From positions 1 through 43,363 of the forward strand of contig JAJYFB010000010.1 in NCBI GenBank assembly GCA_021785495.1: a stretch of DNA of 43,363 bases, in the 5' to 3' direction. Under the pieces are notes generated by a model. That model searched no databases. It saw only the letters and a list, made by a program, of their open reading frames with translations, and was not told where the DNA came from. The position numbers were made by a program, and so were the translations under genes. Source of the DNA: Acidobacteriota bacterium (lineage in GTDB: Bacteria; Acidobacteriota; Terriglobia; Terriglobales; Acidobacteriaceae). Below, piece after piece: positions 1-8,522 of this stretch (the first letter of the stretch is position 1; the number at the start of each line of letters is the position of its first letter).

Positions 1-1
1 T

Positions 2-1090
2 GCCCCCGCGCACCATGCCCTGCCCGCGCCTGAGCCCGCGCCCGCACCTGCGCTCAAGGTCCATCCGGCCCGGCAAACCCTCCTTCAGCCCGATCTGCCC
101 AAGCCCCAGGTTCTGCCCATGCCGGTTCCCGTTCCGCGCCTGGTGCTTTGGTCGCCGGGCAAAACGGTCGTCCAGAAGATTGTTCCGCCCAAGCCCGCGC
201 CGCCGGCCGCCAATCCGCATCCGGTCTTCGACCGGCCGAACCGGGAACTTCAGCTCGCCGATGTCAACCTGACCGCCAGCAATCTGCCGACGCTCAAGCT
301 GCAACTTGCACCTGGCGCGACCTCGCCCATCGCCGCGCAGGTTCCCAATCAGATGGCGCATCCTTTGGTCTCAGCCCCGGCCGCGCAGATCGCAACCGAA
401 CCCACTCCGGCAACCGTCCTTTCGCTTTCCACAATCCAACTGCAAAGCGGAACCGCCGTGCTGCCGCCAGTCACCGAATCGATTCCATCGAAAACACGCG
501 ACGGGCTCGGCGCCCATGCGAAGCCGACGGCCTCCACGCAGACCGGAAAAGGCAATTCCTCCGGCGCGGGTTCCGGTGGTGCGGCCAACACCGGCAAGGG
601 CCAGGGGCCGGACCCGCTCACCACGACGCCCGTTGCCCTGCCCAAAACCGGTCAGTTCGGCTCGGTGATCGTCGGCGACGACCTCTCGGATGCCTTCCCG
701 GAGCTGAACAACGCCTGGGGCGGACGCATCGCCTATACCGCCTATCTGCACGTCGGCCTGGCCAGAAGCTGGATTTTGCAGTATTCGCTGCCCATCGACG
801 CCCTGGCCGCCAGCGGCGGAGCCGTCTCGCACCTGGAAGCGCCCTGGCCCTACAGCATCGTGCGCCCCAATCTCCCGCCCGACTCCGTCAACGCCGACGC
901 CCTGATGGTGCATGGCTTTGTCGATGCGTCGGGCCGCTTCTCCGACCTGCGCGTCGTCTTCCCGCAGCCCTTCGCCAACGCCCCGTTCATCCTCGCCGCC
1001 CTCAAGCAATGGCAGTTCCGCCCCGCCACGCAGAACGGCCGCCCCGCCAAGGTTGAGGTGCTGCTTATCGTGCCGGAGTCGGTGGATTAG
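2..1090 (+). CDS. TonB-like C-terminal domain protein (5' truncated)
   Basis: The reading frame is open from the window edge, so the true start lies upstream; about 362 residues are visible. The first two thirds are rich in Pro, Ala and Gln and low in complexity, as in the periplasm-spanning part of TonB-like proteins. The last ~80 residues carry the TonB C-terminal pattern: a 'HGFVDASGRFSDLRVV' strand, then an Ala-Leu helix, then 'WQFRPATQNGRPAKVEV' and a final strand. TonB domains pass energy from the inner membrane to outer-membrane receptors. The N-terminal membrane anchor is not visible, so it could be a TonB-like protein used elsewhere, such as in cell-envelope assembly. It converges on the Tad operon and ends in a clear terminator. 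The domain call is fairly secure and the exact role is not. Confidence 0.6.
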   Translation, partial: APAHHALPAPEPAPAPALKVHPARQTLLQPDLPKPQVLPMPVPVPRLVLWSPGKTVVQKIVPPKPAPPAANPHPVFDRPNRELQLADVNLTASNLPTLKLQLAPGATSPIAAQVPNQMAHPLVSAPAAQIATEPTPATVLSLSTIQLQSGTAVLPPVTESIPSKTRDGLGAHAKPTASTQTGKGNSSGAGSGGAANTGKGQGPDPLTTTPVALPKTGQFGSVIVGDDLSDAFPELNNAWGGRIAYTAYLHVGLARSWILQYSLPIDALAASGGAVSHLEAPWPYSIVRPNLPPDSVNADALMVHGFVDASGRFSDLRVVFPQPFANAPFILAALKQWQFRPATQNGRPAKVEVLLIVPESVD

Positions 1091-1094
1091 GCTG

Positions 1095-1117
1095 AACCGC
1101 CTGGAGGCGGTTTTTCT
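1095..1117 (+). terminator. Rho-independent terminator of the TonB-like gene
   Basis: A 7-bp stem AACCGCC/GGCGGTT with a TGGA loop is followed directly by TTTCT, a few bases after the stop codon at 1090. The tail overlaps the stop codon of the converging tadE gene at 1116. There is no T-run on the minus strand, so it should stop only the plus-strand transcript. Confidence 0.8.
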
Positions 1118-1643
1118 ATTGCAGAATCGTCTTTTTCGACGTAGCGTTCATTGTTACGGAGGTCAAGTTCATCAGCGGGATGAAATCGAAGGTGTAACTC
1201 ACCTGGACCTGGACCAGACAGGACGGAGTGTTGGAATAGGTGGTGCAGTTCGTCGTGGAACCGTTCGCGGTTGTTCCCGGCCAGGTCGCGTTGACGCTGA
1301 GATTGCTTACGTTGATGCCCGGCGTCGCAAGACTATCGATATAGTTGGTAATATCGCCGCTCAGCGCCGTGCAGTTGTAAGGCATCGTAAAACCAGGATA
1401 GGAGGAGCCGCAGTCAACGGTCACATTCGCGCTCCAGGTTTGGCCGCGCACGATCGCAAAACGCGCGCCCTCTTGCGCCGCATAGCTCGTAAAGTGATAG
1501 GCATACATCGCATATGCGAACTCGAAGACGCCGAACAGCAGCGTCATCAACAACAGGCCGACGAGGGCAAATTCCACCAACTCCTGTCCGCTCTCCTCAC
1601 GCGCCAGACGAAGCAGTTTTCGCCGATTGATTCTTTCGCGCAT
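1116..1643 (-). CDS. TadE-like pilus assembly protein (distal copy)
   Basis: A 175-residue minor pilin-like protein of the Tad/Flp system. Residues 19-27 (GQELVEFAL) are the TadE-type processing and hydrophobic motif, followed by one membrane helix to about residue 45 with the conserved Glu at 24. The rest is a Thr/Asn/Ser-rich extracytoplasmic domain with four Cys residues that may form disulfides. I chose the ATG at 1643 because AAGGAAGG lies 6 bases before it; an ATG at 1664 in the same frame has no such site. It is the last gene of the minus-strand Tad operon, 135 bases after the preceding tadE, and ends against the converging TonB-like gene. TadE proteins are processed by the prepilin peptidase and needed for pilus assembly in other species. 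Confidence 0.85.
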   Translation of the reverse strand: MRERINRRKLLRLAREESGQELVEFALVGLLLMTLLFGVFEFAYAMYAYHFTSYAAQEGARFAIVRGQTWSANVTVDCGSSYPGFTMPYNCTALSGDITNYIDSLATPGINVSNLSVNATWPGTTANGSTTNCTTYSNTPSCLVQVQVSYTFDFIPLMNLTSVTMNATSKKTILQ

Positions 1644-1778
1644 CGATCGCCTTCCTTGCAACATCGTCGCCTGCCCGCAGCCTTGTCAGCCTGCTTCTGC
1701 TGTTTGCACAACGTTCTTCAGATCGCATCGTCAGTCACCATGCGACAGCATACGCATGGTGCTCGATTCCGCGTCATG

Positions 1779-2237
1779 CTAACTGCCTAAGCTGCGCATC
1801 GCTGCCTGCTGGCTGAGCGTAATCGACTTCGGAATGCCGGGCCAGGGAAACAGCGGCGTGTACGTCGCGTTCACAGAAACCGTCACAAGGGCTACACACG
1901 TGGTTCCCTCGGCCTTACACACGTCCAAGCTGGCGTTTGGGGAATGCGTGCCGTCCGAGCATTCCGAAATCGATGTCGCCGTGGCCGTCAGCCCCGAAAC
2001 ATTCGGCGCATCAGCCACGGCCGCCGTTTGTATGCCGGTGATGTCGCCCGGATTCTGTATTCCGTAAACTGCCCCCGCCTGCGCAGCGCCGGCGACCTCC
2101 ATCGAGAGATAATACGCCCGCCCGAAATCGACCGCGCCAAAGAGCAGCAGCATGAAGAGCGGCAACACCAGCGCAAACTCCAACAGGCTTGCGCCGCGCT
2201 CCCCGCGCAACAGATCGAATCGGCTTCGTTTCTCCAT
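1779..2237 (-). CDS. TadE-like pilus assembly protein (proximal copy)
   Basis: A 152-residue TadE-family pseudopilin. Residues 15-23 (GASLLEFAL) match the TadE motif with Glu20, followed by a hydrophobic helix and 'VDFGRAYYLSMEVAGAAQAGA', which is very typical of the family. A short Cys-containing periplasmic domain follows. The start at 2237 has GGAG 6 bases upstream, lying within the end of tadG (stop at 2241), so the two genes are probably translationally coupled. It differs from the downstream tadE copy in sequence outside the N-terminal helix, so the pair are not a recent duplication. Role inferred from the family: minor component of the Flp pilus or its base. Confidence 0.87.
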   Translation of the reverse strand: MEKRSRFDLLRGERGASLLEFALVLPLFMLLLFGAVDFGRAYYLSMEVAGAAQAGAVYGIQNPGDITGIQTAAVADAPNVSGLTATATSISECSDGTHSPNASLDVCKAEGTTCVALVTVSVNATYTPLFPWPGIPKSITLSQQAAMRSLGS

Positions 2238-2240
2238 AAG

Positions 2241-3755
2241 CTACTCCGCAAGCGCAAACGAACCCAGCGTCTCCGTTGTGCCGCCTCCGCCGCCTAGCAG
2301 AGACTGGGAACCGTTGAGATTGAAGTGGATTCCAGAATCAACCATGATACTCTGCACATCGACAGCCGTATCGCTCGCACTGCCATTAATCTCCGCCCCC
2401 GAACCGCTATTGAGCGTCAGTTGGCCGGCGGGAAGATAGATGACCCCGTTGTAGTAGGACTGTGAGCCGGAATCCAGAATCAGTCCCGATCCGTTGCCGG
2501 AGGCCGTCCAGATCAGCATATTCTGGACCCCGGCGTTGTTCGCCAGGATGGTTCCCGTTGTGTCGCCGGAAACCGACGGCGCCGAAAGCTCAACCGTGGA
2601 GCCGCTGTTTGGCTGCAAACTGCCGTTGGTAAAGTACAGTGTCACGCCAACTCCGCCCGTGCAGGCCGTGCATTCCAGATTTGCCCCGCTGTCGACGTTG
2701 ATACTGCCGTTCATGTAATAGAGTCCGGGAGCCAGATTGACGGTCGTGCCGCTATTCAGATTGAAACCATACGGATAATAGCCCGGTTGCATCGTCGAGC
2801 CATTGGTGGGCGTGCCGACGTTGTACGTCGAGGAATTCGCTGGCTGGCTGGGCGGCGTCAGGTTTGCCAGGGGATCGTTCTGCTGTTTCGTGGTAGACGT
2901 GGGCTGAGTTTCCGACTGGCCCAAGTTCCATTGACAGGAGCTGTTACAGTTGTTGGGGCTCCATGTTCCGTAATATAAAAAGTCTGTGGCGGTTGCGCTG
3001 TCGCCGCTGTTGGTCGTAAGACCGCCGTTGTCGTAAACGCCGCAGTCGGTCAGAACAAAGTCGGCGTCTCCGCTGTTGAAGGTAATGCCGCCGGTCCAGA
3101 TACAGTTCCCTCCGCCATTTTTCTTGGCTTGGATGTAGGCTTCGCCGGCTTCGGCGTGCGCCACCAGATTCATGGTTTGAATGCCAAAGATGCGGCCAAA
3201 AAAGGTATTTTGCGGCTGGGTCAGCACCACTTCGGCCATGTTTGCATTGCCACTGTTCGGGTCGCTCGAACCCAGCGCGCAGGGCGCCACGTTGATGTAC
3301 ATGGCGAGGCCTGTCAGATTCGAGGTGGACGGCGAGCAATTCGAGGTCGGTACAACCGTCGCCGTGGTGATGCCGTCCTCGATCAGGGCATGTTCGGCCG
3401 CAACGATCATGTTGGTGCAGACCGTATTGACGCAGTTGCCGAGTTCCAGCCCCGCCGCGATCGCCGCCGAGTCTGCGGCCGTCTGCAGCTTGCGCTGTTG
3501 GTAGTGGATATTGCCGATATCGATGGCCAGCGACATGCCGCCCATCAGCATGGTCAGCGACATGGCCGTCAGAACCAGCGCCTGCCCATGCTCGTTACGA
3601 AAGAGTCGCGCCGCCCTGGCGCGCCAGAGCGATCCGGTTCCACCACGGCGCATCCGCGCCGCAGCCCGCGCCGATGATACCGGACCGCCGAGCTTGCAAG
3701 GCTCTTGCCGCGCGGCCCCGAGCGCCCCATGCCTTTTGCTTTCGCGACTTTCCAT
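2241..3755 (-). CDS. TadG-like protein with repetitive 'NSG' C-terminal domain
   Basis: About 504 residues. After a basic, low-complexity N-terminus, residues ~54-82 hold the TadE/G-like membrane motif ('NEHGQALVLTAMSLTMLMGG') followed by 'LAIDIGNIHYQQRKLQTAADSAAIAAG', the standard TadG signature. The second half is Asn/Ser/Gly-rich and repeats an [N/D]SG turn followed by a short beta strand at least seven times (FNSG, TNSG, LNSG, VDSG, PNSG, LDSG, LNSG, VDSG), which suggests a right-handed beta-helix facing the outside. The ATG at 3755 is chosen because GGGAGGTG lies 6 bases upstream. The family is linked to Tad pilus assembly and surface anchoring; an adhesive role for the C-terminal part is inference. 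Confidence 0.85.
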   Translation of the reverse strand: MESRESKRHGALGAARQEPCKLGGPVSSARAAARMRRGGTGSLWRARAARLFRNEHGQALVLTAMSLTMLMGGMSLAIDIGNIHYQQRKLQTAADSAAIAAGLELGNCVNTVCTNMIVAAEHALIEDGITTATVVPTSNCSPSTSNLTGLAMYINVAPCALGSSDPNSGNANMAEVVLTQPQNTFFGRIFGIQTMNLVAHAEAGEAYIQAKKNGGGNCIWTGGITFNSGDADFVLTDCGVYDNGGLTTNSGDSATATDFLYYGTWSPNNCNSSCQWNLGQSETQPTSTTKQQNDPLANLTPPSQPANSSTYNVGTPTNGSTMQPGYYPYGFNLNSGTTVNLAPGLYYMNGSINVDSGANLECTACTGGVGVTLYFTNGSLQPNSGSTVELSAPSVSGDTTGTILANNAGVQNMLIWTASGNGSGLILDSGSQSYYNGVIYLPAGQLTLNSGSGAEINGSASDTAVDVQSIMVDSGIHFNLNGSQSLLGGGGGTTETLGSFALAE

Positions 3756-3823
3756 CGTTCCACCTCCCGGCGCGGCCCCGAACCGCTTTTCAAACGCCCA
3801 GAGCCTCATGCTGGCCTAGTATT

Positions 3824-4987
3824 CTACTCCGCCGAAGCGGGCGGATCAATTTTCAACTGTTCCAGAAACCGTTCCAGCTCTATCCGCCCGGCGGCATCCA
3901 TCAGCGGAGTCTGGCCGCGCGGCCGGTCCTGCTCGCCGGGCAGGATAAACTGCAAACCCACGCCGTCCGGCCCCCAGCGCACGGCCCGCGACTCGACGGC
4001 GATGGACTGCTCGGCGACCTGCTCACCGCGATCGCTTCGTTCGAGGGTCATCAAAACCAGCGTGCCGGGATACCACCGCTCCTCGGTGACCACATAGAGC
4101 CCGGTGGCGCTGATGTCGCGGATCGCACGCGCGTGCGCATTCGACCCATTCCAGTAGTATGCGGCCAGGCCGGCCGCCGCCTTGCGCGGCGCCTTGCGCG
4201 GATCGGGCGACCACCAGCGGTCCAGCCAGGCGCGCGGCGGTTGATCGGCCGCCGCGCCCGGCCGCGCCAATTCCATCTCATACGCCGGCTCCGCCGGCGG
4301 GCTGCCGCGCCCAGCGTGGCTCGACAGCTCCAGCACGCCCGGCCCACCGCTCCAAATCGGCGTTTCACGCACCAGCGCTGCGCCTGCCAGTTGCGTCGCC
4401 GGCGCGGCGGCAACGGCGCCGGAATCGCTCAATCGCGCCAGGCGGCTGCCCATTTCCTCGGCGACGCACAGCACCAGTTGATCGCCAGCCTGCGTCTGCG
4501 ACGAGTAGATGGAATGCGCCGGCAGCGCCAGCACGCTCCATGGCTGCGGAAGGGTTGCGCGCGGCTGCAGGGTGGGAAACGATTCCACGGTCTCGATCAC
4601 CCGGCAATCCTCATCCAGGCAGATCAGATCCAGCGGGGTCAGAACCGCGCCGGCAGGAACCCCACGGAACGGCATCAGCCAGAGGCCCTCGCCCGAGCGC
4701 AGGGGCCGCGCGGCGATCCACTCGCCGGCTTGCGCCGGGGTCAGGTCGGCGGCTTTCACTTCAAGACCCAGAAAACATTCCCGCGTCTGGTTATAGGCGC
4801 AATGAACCTGTGAAAGCATGGTGCTGCGGCCACGGGCCGGCACAGCAAACCCTCCACCCTCTCCGTACGCTTTAGCCTCTGCCTCGAATTCTTTCAGAAG
4901 CTCCATGACGAGGCCGTCCTCGCTTCTACGCATCTGTCCGGGGTCGATCGCAACGCAAAACAGCCTGCGCGGTCCAGGAGCTTCCAC
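3824..4987 (-). CDS. DUF192-like/PilZ two-domain protein
   Basis: 387 residues from a GTG start; ATG codons at residues 19 and 28 are alternatives and the start is uncertain. Residues ~66-175 resemble DUF192 ('CFLGLEVKAADL...GLWLMPFRGVP...PLDLICLDEDCRVIETVESFP...GDQLVL'). Residues ~264-350 are a PilZ domain with both c-di-GMP-binding motifs: RxxxR as RKAPR (264-268) and DxSxxG as DISATG (291-296), followed by the usual barrel ending 'VRWGPDGVGLQFI'. There is no signal peptide or membrane segment, so it should be cytoplasmic. It lies in the Tad operon between the microprotein/tadC and tadG. Because the PilZ motifs are intact, it probably reports c-di-GMP to the pilus machinery. The role of the DUF192 part is unknown. 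Confidence 0.78.
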   Translation of the reverse strand: MEAPGPRRLFCVAIDPGQMRRSEDGLVMELLKEFEAEAKAYGEGGGFAVPARGRSTMLSQVHCAYNQTRECFLGLEVKAADLTPAQAGEWIAARPLRSGEGLWLMPFRGVPAGAVLTPLDLICLDEDCRVIETVESFPTLQPRATLPQPWSVLALPAHSIYSSQTQAGDQLVLCVAEEMGSRLARLSDSGAVAAAPATQLAGAALVRETPIWSGGPGVLELSSHAGRGSPPAEPAYEMELARPGAAADQPPRAWLDRWWSPDPRKAPRKAAAGLAAYYWNGSNAHARAIRDISATGLYVVTEERWYPGTLVLMTLERSDRGEQVAEQSIAVESRAVRWGPDGVGLQFILPGEQDRPRGQTPLMDAAGRIELERFLEQLKIDPPASAE

Positions 4988-5095
4988 CGCGAGCGCTTGT
5001 GAGGCGCCCGGGCAGAGGCTCCCGGCGCTGCGAAAGGTGCAAAACCGCGCGAGGCCGCCTCTGCCGGGCGGCGCTCACGGCCGGTGATTCGCCAC

Positions 5096-5191
5096 TTACT
5101 TGACGCGCGTACGGCGGCGCTGGACGATAATCACCAGAACAATAACCGCCAAAACCCCGGTAATCACTCTGATAATTGTTGTATTGTCCAT
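5096..5191 (-). CDS. 31-residue single-pass membrane microprotein in the Tad operon
   Basis: A small gene between tadC (stop at 5234) and the PilZ gene. The product starts MDNTTIIRVITGVLAV, continues as an unbroken hydrophobic stretch of about 18 residues, and ends in the basic tail QRRRTRVK. This predicts one membrane helix with an N-out, C-in topology by the positive-inside rule. The start is supported by GGAAGGGAG about 5 bases upstream. It has no Gly-Glu-Tyr pilin processing motif, so it is unlikely to be the Flp pilin. Position and strong ribosome-binding site argue that it is real. I do not recognise a named family; possible roles are stabilising the TadB/TadC platform or acting as a small regulator. 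Confidence 0.7.
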   Translation of the reverse strand: MDNTTIIRVITGVLAVIVLVIIVQRRRTRVK

Positions 5192-5233
5192 CTCGTTCTC
5201 CCTTCCTTTTTTGTTGTAACTGCCTGTTCGTTG

Positions 5234-6142
5234 TTATTTGTTCAGCGCGCCAAAGGACTCCATCATCACAAGCGCGGCTGGTCCCAGTGTAACCACAAAG
5301 AGCGCGGGGAAGATGAAGAAAACCAGAGGAAAAACCAGTTTGACTGTGGTCTTGGCGGCCATCTCTTCGACCTGCTGCACGCGCTGCGTGCGCAAGGTCT
5401 CCGATTGCACACGCAACATCTTGGCAATGCTGGTGCCGAACTGCTCGGTCTGCACCATCATCGAAACCAGGCTCTTGATGCTCTCCACATCCGTGCGGTT
5501 GGCCATGCCCTTCCATGCCTCGGCGCGGGGCCGGCCGGCGCGCTGCTCGAGGACGACCATGTTCAGCTCGTCGCAGAGGTCCGGGTGCGACAACGTGAGT
5601 TCCTCGGTGGTGCGTGCCGTCGCCTGGTCGAGACTCAGGCCGGCTTCCATGCAGATCACCAGCAGATCCAGCACGTCGGGAAGCCCGCGCGTGATCTTTT
5701 TTTGCCGCTTGGCGATTTTTCTTCCCAACCAGAAGTCGGGCGCCAGGTACCCGATAATCAGCGCAACAATGAGAAAATACCAGTTGGAGCTTGCCAGACC
5801 GGAAGCCACCCCGACAAGCACGAGCAGAGCCATCGTAATCACCATGCTGCCGTAAAAAATCTTGACGGCCGAGTCGTCGCGGTAGCCGGCGCGGATCAGT
5901 CGCTGCCGTTTGACCGACACCTCCTGTTCACTCTTCGGAATCAGGTTCTCGACCGCCTCCATCAGACCGCCGACCCGGGATTTCGCCTTCTCGACCGCCG
6001 CCGTCAGGCGCTTTTCTTCCTTGGGATGCGGGTTGATGGCCTCGCTGATGCGCTGCAGCATGACCTCACGGTAAAACAGCAGGACGCCGCCGCTGGCAAT
6101 CAGCAGAAACACCGCCAAAAATGCGAAGACTGCGAAGACCAT
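5234..6142 (-). CDS. tadC: TadC, type II secretion F-family platform protein
   Basis: 302 residues: an N-terminal membrane helix, a cytoplasmic stretch, and the T2SF domain ('GLPDVLDLLVICMEAGLSLDQAT...GRPRAEAWKGMANR...SLVSMMVQTEQFGTSIAKMLRVQSETLRTQRVQQVEEMAAKTTVKLVFPLVFFIFPALFVV') typical of TadC. TadB and TadC form the inner-membrane platform that works with the TadA ATPase to extrude the pilus. AGGAGAGCGAG precedes the ATG. It follows tadB by 14 bases, so the two are co-transcribed. Length and motifs are normal for the family. Confidence 0.93.
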   Translation of the reverse strand: MVFAVFAFLAVFLLIASGGVLLFYREVMLQRISEAINPHPKEEKRLTAAVEKAKSRVGGLMEAVENLIPKSEQEVSVKRQRLIRAGYRDDSAVKIFYGSMVITMALLVLVGVASGLASSNWYFLIVALIIGYLAPDFWLGRKIAKRQKKITRGLPDVLDLLVICMEAGLSLDQATARTTEELTLSHPDLCDELNMVVLEQRAGRPRAEAWKGMANRTDVESIKSLVSMMVQTEQFGTSIAKMLRVQSETLRTQRVQQVEEMAAKTTVKLVFPLVFFIFPALFVVTLGPAALVMMESFGALNK

Positions 6143-6156
6143 CTCGCTCTCCTAAC

Positions 6157-7125
6157 CTAAATATCGATGCTGACGATCTTGTTAATCACGAATCCGCCGA
6201 TCACAATGAGCCCGGAGGCGCCCCAAAGCATCTCAATGCCGATCTTGCGGTGCCAAAGAATGCTGACCATTGCGGGATTGACCACATAAATTGCGCAGCC
6301 CAGCACGACCGGAAGCAGGGTCAGGGTCCAACCCGTAATCCGGCCCTGCGCCGTATGCGTCTTGATCTGCTGGCGCAGCCGGAAGCGGTCCCGGATGACC
6401 TGCGCGGTCTTGTCCAGCACCTCGGCCAGATTGCCGCCGCTCTCCTTCTGAATCAGGATGGCGGCTGCGGCCACCTTGAGATCCTGCAGCGGGACGCGGC
6501 CGAGCAGATTGTCGAGGGCCGTCTTCAGTTCCAGACCGTAATTCTGCTCCTCGAAGCAGATTTTGAACTCGCTTCGGACCGGTTCCTGGCATTCCTTGGA
6601 GACCAGGGCGATGGCCGCCAGCAGGCTGTGGCCGGCGCGCAGTCCGCTCACCATCAGATCCAGAGCCTCAGGCAACCCCTTCTCGAATGCGGCAAAGCGG
6701 CGGCTGCGCTTGAAGGCGACCAATCCGACCGGGAGTCCGCCGCCGACAACGCCCGCCGCCAGCGCCAGCGGCAACGAGTGAAACGACAGGTACAAAACAT
6801 AGGGAGGAAGGACAAGGCCCACGGCCGTCATCGTCAGCAACCGCCCCGGACTCCAGTTGAGCGCAGCCTGACTGAGCAGTTTGTGCAGCCAAGCCACCAG
6901 ATCGAGCTGCTGCAGCCGCTTGTTCAGCCAGGGAATGCTGCTGACCTGCTCGTCCTTGCGCAGGTTGAGCGTCTGCTGCCGGCTCAGATGGTCGGGCTCG
7001 GTCTTCAAAACCGCGTCCAGCGCCGCCAGCGCCTGCTTGGAGTTGTTGGCGGGAGCGGTCGCCACCAGCGACAACGCGATCACGGCGAAGATGCCAAGGA
7101 AGACTACAACGGCAATGATTCCCAT
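6157..7125 (-). CDS. tadB: TadB, type II secretion F-family platform protein
   Basis: 322 residues from the ATG at 7125, chosen because AGGAG lies 5 bases before it. Residues 1-20 are a membrane helix (MGIIAVVVFLGIFAVIALS). The T2SF domain follows in the second half ('FEKGLPEALDLMVSGLRAGHSLLAAI...ALDNLLGRVPLQDLKVAAAAILIQKESGGNLAEVLDKTAQVIRDRFRLRQQIKTHTAQGRITGWTLTLLPVV'), with two closing membrane helices. Partner of TadC in the pilus platform. It follows tadA by 74 bases and precedes tadC by 14. The motif 'QKESGGNLAEVLDKTA' is near-canonical. Confidence 0.93.
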   Translation of the reverse strand: MGIIAVVVFLGIFAVIALSLVATAPANNSKQALAALDAVLKTEPDHLSRQQTLNLRKDEQVSSIPWLNKRLQQLDLVAWLHKLLSQAALNWSPGRLLTMTAVGLVLPPYVLYLSFHSLPLALAAGVVGGGLPVGLVAFKRSRRFAAFEKGLPEALDLMVSGLRAGHSLLAAIALVSKECQEPVRSEFKICFEEQNYGLELKTALDNLLGRVPLQDLKVAAAAILIQKESGGNLAEVLDKTAQVIRDRFRLRQQIKTHTAQGRITGWTLTLLPVVLGCAIYVVNPAMVSILWHRKIGIEMLWGASGLIVIGGFVINKIVSIDI

Positions 7126-7199
7126 CCCGTACTCCTGTTCTTTCCGCGCCGTTGGCCGGCAATCGCCGCCGGGCAACCACTTCCGGCCCCGCCGCTGCT

Positions 7200-8480
7200 T
7201 TAGCCGACCAGCGTCTCCTTGTCGAAGAGGCTCGGCGGCAGCACGATGCCGGCCACCCGCAGCCGCTCCAAAAAGCGGGGACGGATGCGGCTGGGCACGA
7301 ACGCTCCAATGACGCGGCCGTCCGGCCCGATTCCCTTCTTCTGGAAGGAAAAAATCTCCTGCATGCTGATCACGTTCTCTTCCATGCCCGTGATCTCCGA
7401 AATATTCGTCACCTTGCGTGTGCCGTCGCTCATGCGCGTGGCCTGCACAACAATACTAATGGCCGAGGCGATCTGCTGGCGCACAGATTTTTCAGGAAGA
7501 TTCATGTTCGTCATGGCCACCATCGATTCCAGGCGGGAGATGGCGTCGCGCGGCGTGTTGGCGTGGATGGTGGTCATCGAGCCCTCGTGGCCAGTGTTCA
7601 TGGCCTGGAGCATGTCGAAGGCCTCTTCGCCGCGGATCTCGCCGATGATGATGCGGTCCGGGCGCATACGCAGGGCGTTGATGAGCAGTTGGCGCTGACG
7701 GATGGCGCCCTGGCCCTCGATGTTCGGCGGCCGCGTCTCCAACCGCACGATGTTCTCCTGCGCCAGACGCAACTCGGCCGCGTCTTCGATCGTTACCATC
7801 CGCTCGTTGTTGGGAATGTACTGCGAGAGGATGTTCATGAAGGTCGTCTTGCCGGCGCCGGTGCCGCCTGAGATCAGGATGCTGATGCGCGCCCGCACGG
7901 CCGACGACAGCACCTCCATCATCTCCGGCGAGATGCTCTTCAACTGCACCAGTTGATTGGCCGCCAGCGGGCCGGTGCCGAAGCGGCGGATCGAGACCGA
8001 CGGTCCGTCGAGGGCCAGCGGCGGAATGATCGCGTTCACGCGCGAGCCATCGGGCAGGCGCGCGTCCACCATCGGCGAGGACTCGTCCACGCGCCGGCCG
8101 ACGCGCGAAACGATGCGGTCGATGATCTGCATCAGGTGCCGGTCGTCGCGAAACGAGGTGTTGACCTTCTGCAAAAGGCCGCCCTTTTCCACGAAGACGT
8201 GGTCCTTGTCGTTGACCAGAATGTCGGAGATCTTCGGGTCGCGCAGCAGGGGTTCGAGCGGTCCCAGGCCAAAGACCTCGTCCAGCAGGTCGGCGTGAAT
8301 CTTCTCCTGTTCGTCGAAGTTCAGCGGCACGCGCTGCTCGGACATGATCTCTTTGATCAGTCCCGAGACGGCCTGCCGGGCCTGGCTCGAGTTGACGCGC
8401 GAGAGCTTCTCCAGATCCAGCTTCGAGATCAGCGTCCGGTGAATCTCCGCTTTATAGGCGTCCAAATTCAGCAGTTCCAC
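7200..8480 (-). CDS. tadA: TadA/CpaF pilus assembly ATPase
   Basis: 426 residues, the usual length for CpaF-type secretion ATPases. Walker A is GGTGAGKTT at residues 205-213, and the Asp/His-box and Walker B regions follow ('[50 protein letters not shown]'). The N-terminal part carries '[26 protein letters not shown]', also typical. The enzyme is a hexameric cytoplasmic ATPase that drives Flp pilus assembly through TadB/TadC. The start is a GTG; GAGGATGGG lies some 8-11 bases upstream. It sits 42 bases after tadZ in the operon. Nothing is missing from the catalytic motifs. Confidence 0.96.
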   Translation of the reverse strand: MELLNLDAYKAEIHRTLISKLDLEKLSRVNSSQARQAVSGLIKEIMSEQRVPLNFDEQEKIHADLLDEVFGLGPLEPLLRDPKISDILVNDKDHVFVEKGGLLQKVNTSFRDDRHLMQIIDRIVSRVGRRVDESSPMVDARLPDGSRVNAIIPPLALDGPSVSIRRFGTGPLAANQLVQLKSISPEMMEVLSSAVRARISILISGGTGAGKTTFMNILSQYIPNNERMVTIEDAAELRLAQENIVRLETRPPNIEGQGAIRQRQLLINALRMRPDRIIIGEIRGEEAFDMLQAMNTGHEGSMTTIHANTPRDAISRLESMVAMTNMNLPEKSVRQQIASAISIVVQATRMSDGTRKVTNISEITGMEENVISMQEIFSFQKKGIGPDGRVIGAFVPSRIRPRFLERLRVAGIVLPPSLFDKETLVG

Positions 8481-8522
8481 GTCGTCCCATCCTCACGATC
8501 CCGAGTGGCCCGGCTCGCACGG

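Noticed and set aside
5096-5191. Flp major pilin
   Set aside because: The microprotein lacks the Gly-x-Glu-Tyr pilin processing motif and is shorter than Flp pilins.
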